DNA of 8,342 nucleotides from Sulfurivirga caldicuralii. Lineage in GTDB: Bacteria > Pseudomonadota > Gammaproteobacteria > Thiomicrospirales > Thiomicrospiraceae. Numbering within the stretch: position 1 is the first letter of the stretch; every line of letters begins with the position of its first letter. Below are positions 6,886-8,342 of the stretch, in pieces. The translations under genes and the position numbers were made by a program. Under the pieces are notes generated by a model. It was given only the letters and a program-made list of their open reading frames with translations. It ran no database searches and had not been told where the DNA came from. The stretch is taken from assembly GCA_015661715.1 (NCBI GenBank), contig DQVN01000117.1, positions 1 through 8,342 of the forward strand, written 5' to 3'.

Positions 6886-7821
6886 ATGGATCCGAATACC
6901 GAACAACGCCTGATCGAAGCACTGGATAAGTGGCTCAAGCAGGATCGCGCCAGCCGCCGTTGGAAAAACCTGCTGTTTTTTATCATCGCCCTCTATATTG
7001 CGGTGCTGATTGTGCTAATGATCAAAGGAGCCAATGACCTGGATCAACTCAAAGAGATCGCCGATGCCGAACCGTATGCCGCCGTGGTACGCCTCAACGG
7101 CACCATCGTGCCCGAGGCGGATGCCAGTGCCAATGCGATCATGCCAGTGCTGCGCAAGGCATTCAGCGACAAGCAGGCCAAAGCGGTCATTATCGAGGCC
7201 AATTCACCTGGTGGCTCGCCGGTACAGGCTGCGCTGATCAATGCCGAAATCCGCCGCCTGAAGCAGAAATACAACAAACCCGTCTATGTAACCATTCAGG
7301 ATGTGTGTGCTTCCGGCTGCTACTATGTGGCCGTCGCAGCGGACAAACTCTTCGCCAACGAAAACTCCATCGTCGGCTCCATTGGAGTGCGCCTGGACAC
7401 CTTCGGCTTCACCGGCCTCATGGACAAACTGGGAATCGAAAACCGCTCCATGTACGCCGGTGAGCACAAGGCTTTTATCAATCCCTTTGGCCCCAAGGAT
7501 GAAGCCGGGCGCGCCCACTTCCGCGAGCATGTGTTGGAGCGCACCCATCAGCAGTTCATCAAGGCGGTGCGAGAAGGGCGGGGCGAACGCCTGAAAGACC
7601 ACCCTGATCTGTTCACCGGCCTGGTCTGGCTGGGCCCGGAGGCCACTGAATTAGGTCTGATCGACGGGCTGGGCGATACCCGCTATGTGGCTGAAGAATT
7701 GGCTAAAGTGAAAAAAACCCGGATAATAGAGCCGGACAAACCGCTGCTGGAACAATTGCTGCGGGATATGGGCGCTGAATCGGTTCTCAGCCACCTGCTG
7801 CCCAGGCTATTAATGCACTAG
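6886..7821 (+). CDS. sppA: Membrane-anchored S49 serine peptidase, SppA (36K type)
   Basis: This is a serine/lysine-dyad peptidase of the signal peptide peptidase A family, which degrades leftover signal peptides and other membrane-associated peptides on the periplasmic side. The 311-residue protein has a single-domain layout, unlike the 67K two-domain SppA of E. coli. A charged N-terminus is followed by one membrane span (about 28-46), then the S49 fold: the oxyanion-type loop NSPGGSP (106-112), the nucleophile in CASGCYYVA (Ser143), VGSIGVRLDTFGFTGLMDKLG (163-183) and the general base in AGEHKAF (Lys195). Both dyad residues are present, so it should be active. Cys141 and Cys145 flank the serine; the second replaces the more usual Gly. 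SohB is a less likely name, because the length and the FGFTGLMDKLG segment fit 36K SppA better. The gene lies downstream of the fabI terminator and is convergent with clpA. Confidence 0.88.
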   Translation: MDPNTEQRLIEALDKWLKQDRASRRWKNLLFFIIALYIAVLIVLMIKGANDLDQLKEIADAEPYAAVVRLNGTIVPEADASANAIMPVLRKAFSDKQAKAVIIEANSPGGSPVQAALINAEIRRLKQKYNKPVYVTIQDVCASGCYYVAVAADKLFANENSIVGSIGVRLDTFGFTGLMDKLGIENRSMYAGEHKAFINPFGPKDEAGRAHFREHVLERTHQQFIKAVREGRGERLKDHPDLFTGLVWLGPEATELGLIDGLGDTRYVAEELAKVKKTRIIEPDKPLLEQLLRDMGAESVLSHLLPRLLMH

Positions 7822-7838
7822 AGCCTTTGCCTATAAAA

Positions 7839-7858
7839 ATGCCCGGTAAACCGGGCAT
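7839..7858 (-). terminator. Terminator of clpA, possibly bidirectional
   Basis: An eight-base-pair stem, ATGCCCGG (7839-7846) and CCGGGCAT (7851-7858), with a four-base loop, sits between convergent genes. On the minus strand it is followed by TTTTATAG, a good U-rich tail for clpA. On the plus strand the T-run (7868-7873) comes nine bases after the stem, so termination of the peptidase transcript there is less certain. Confidence 0.75.
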
Positions 7859-7875
7859 CTTAGTAGGTTTTTTCG

Positions 7876-7891
7876 CGGCAAAATTTCGCCG
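7876..7891. other. Second small inverted repeat in the convergent intergenic region
   Basis: CGGC (7876-7879) and GCCG (7888-7891) flank the AT-rich centre AAAATTTC. Outside this, T (7870-7873) can pair with A (7894-7897) across two imperfect positions. It could be a backup terminator hairpin, but it has no clear U-tail directly after the stem on either strand. Its function is unknown. Confidence 0.35.
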
Positions 7892-7910
7892 TAAAAATTT
7901 TAGGGGGACC

Positions 7911-8342
7911 CTATGTCAGCGCTGCCACCCGAGGGCGCAGAACCAGTTGCCCCTTCTCGACATCGATCTCCAATTGACCGCCATCCTTCAACTCGCCGAA
8001 CAGAATCAGCTCCGCCAAGGGCTGTTTGATCTTTTCCCGTACCAGACGCTCCATGGGCCGCGCCCCCAACTGGCGGTCATAGCCCTGCTCACACAGCCAC
8101 TGATGCGCCTGAGGGGTGACATTCAAGCGCACTTTCTTGCCCGCCAACTGCGCTTCCAGTTGCAAGATGTACTTGTCCACCACCCGCGCCATGGCCGCAG
8201 GCTCAAGCGGCGCAAACTGGATAACCGCATCCAGCCGGTTGCGGAACTCCGGCGTAAAGGTTTTTTTCAGTTCCGCATCAAAGTCCCGCGTATGATCCTG
8301 CTGTACAAAGCCCATACTGGCCCGCGCCATCTGTTGCGCCCC
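7911..8342 (-). CDS. clpA: ATP-dependent Clp protease ATP-binding subunit ClpA, C-terminal part (cut by the right edge)
   Basis: ClpA is the cytoplasmic AAA+ unfoldase that feeds substrates, including N-degron proteins delivered by ClpS, to the ClpP peptidase. The last 143 residues are visible, reading GAQQMARASMGF to VAALT and ending at TAG 7913-7911. They cover the end of the second AAA+ domain. TPEFRNRLD holds the likely arginine finger (final Arg of FRNR), and GYDRQLGARPMERLV holds the sensor-2 Arg of the GAR motif. The motifs ELILFGELKDGGQ near the end match E. coli ClpA better than ClpB or ClpC. The C-terminal tail is shorter than in E. coli ClpA. The ATPase core, ClpP-binding loop and start lie beyond the window. 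The frame stays open to the edge, so the ATG at 8330 is internal. The gene is convergent with the peptidase gene and shares the gap containing the 7839-7858 terminator. Confidence 0.95.
   Translation of the reverse strand, partial: GAQQMARASMGFVQQDHTRDFDAELKKTFTPEFRNRLDAVIQFAPLEPAAMARVVDKYILQLEAQLAGKKVRLNVTPQAHQWLCEQGYDRQLGARPMERLVREKIKQPLAELILFGELKDGGQLEIDVEKGQLVLRPRVAALT

Noticed and set aside
1..8342. Mobile elements, CRISPR arrays, tRNA or defence genes
   Set aside because: No transposase-like product, direct-repeat array, cloverleaf or terminal inverted repeats were seen; all genes are housekeeping or transport.

Overview
The window looks like chromosomal DNA of a moderately GC-rich (by eye) gammaproteobacterium. 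The evidence is an E. coli-like FabI, a ClpA C-terminus (ClpA rather than ClpC), and a single-domain 36K-type SppA-like peptidase behind a membrane anchor. I cannot name the genus. No RNA gene, insertion sequence, CRISPR array or clear transfer signature is visible, and coding density is high. No gap without a gene exceeds 90 bases.

Layout, left to right. Positions 1-5975 (minus strand) carry a four-gene oligopeptide-type ABC importer, transcribed right to left: a 715-residue substrate-binding lipoprotein (5975-3828), an OppB-type permease (3831-2854), an OppC-type permease (2857-1562) and a two-domain ATPase (from 1558, running off the left edge). Two 4-base ATGA overlaps and one 3-base gap tie the genes into one translationally coupled unit. 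The ATPase is interrupted by an apparent single-base insertion in a run of five G (490-494). Both halves keep all expected catalytic motifs, so this is either a sequencing error or a very recent mutation.

A 57-bp divergent intergenic region (5976-6032) separates the importer from fabI (6033-6818, plus), the enoyl-ACP reductase of fatty-acid elongation. Two candidate -10 boxes, one per strand, lie one base apart here. The importer box is so close to the first ATG that the mRNA may be leaderless. fabI ends at a strong intrinsic terminator (6838-6859). An S49 peptidase gene (6886-7821, plus) follows with a good ribosome-binding site but little room for its own promoter. It converges on the 3' end of clpA (7911-8342, minus, entering from the right edge). 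An 89-bp gap between them holds a hairpin that terminates clpA and perhaps also the peptidase gene.

Functionally, the importer brings peptides across the inner membrane, while FabI, the membrane peptidase and ClpA are housekeeping functions in lipid synthesis and protein quality control. I see no evidence of a novel dedicated system. The points most worth a second look are the frameshifted ATPase, the doubly anchored binding protein, the enlarged OppC-type permease and the compact divergent promoter region.
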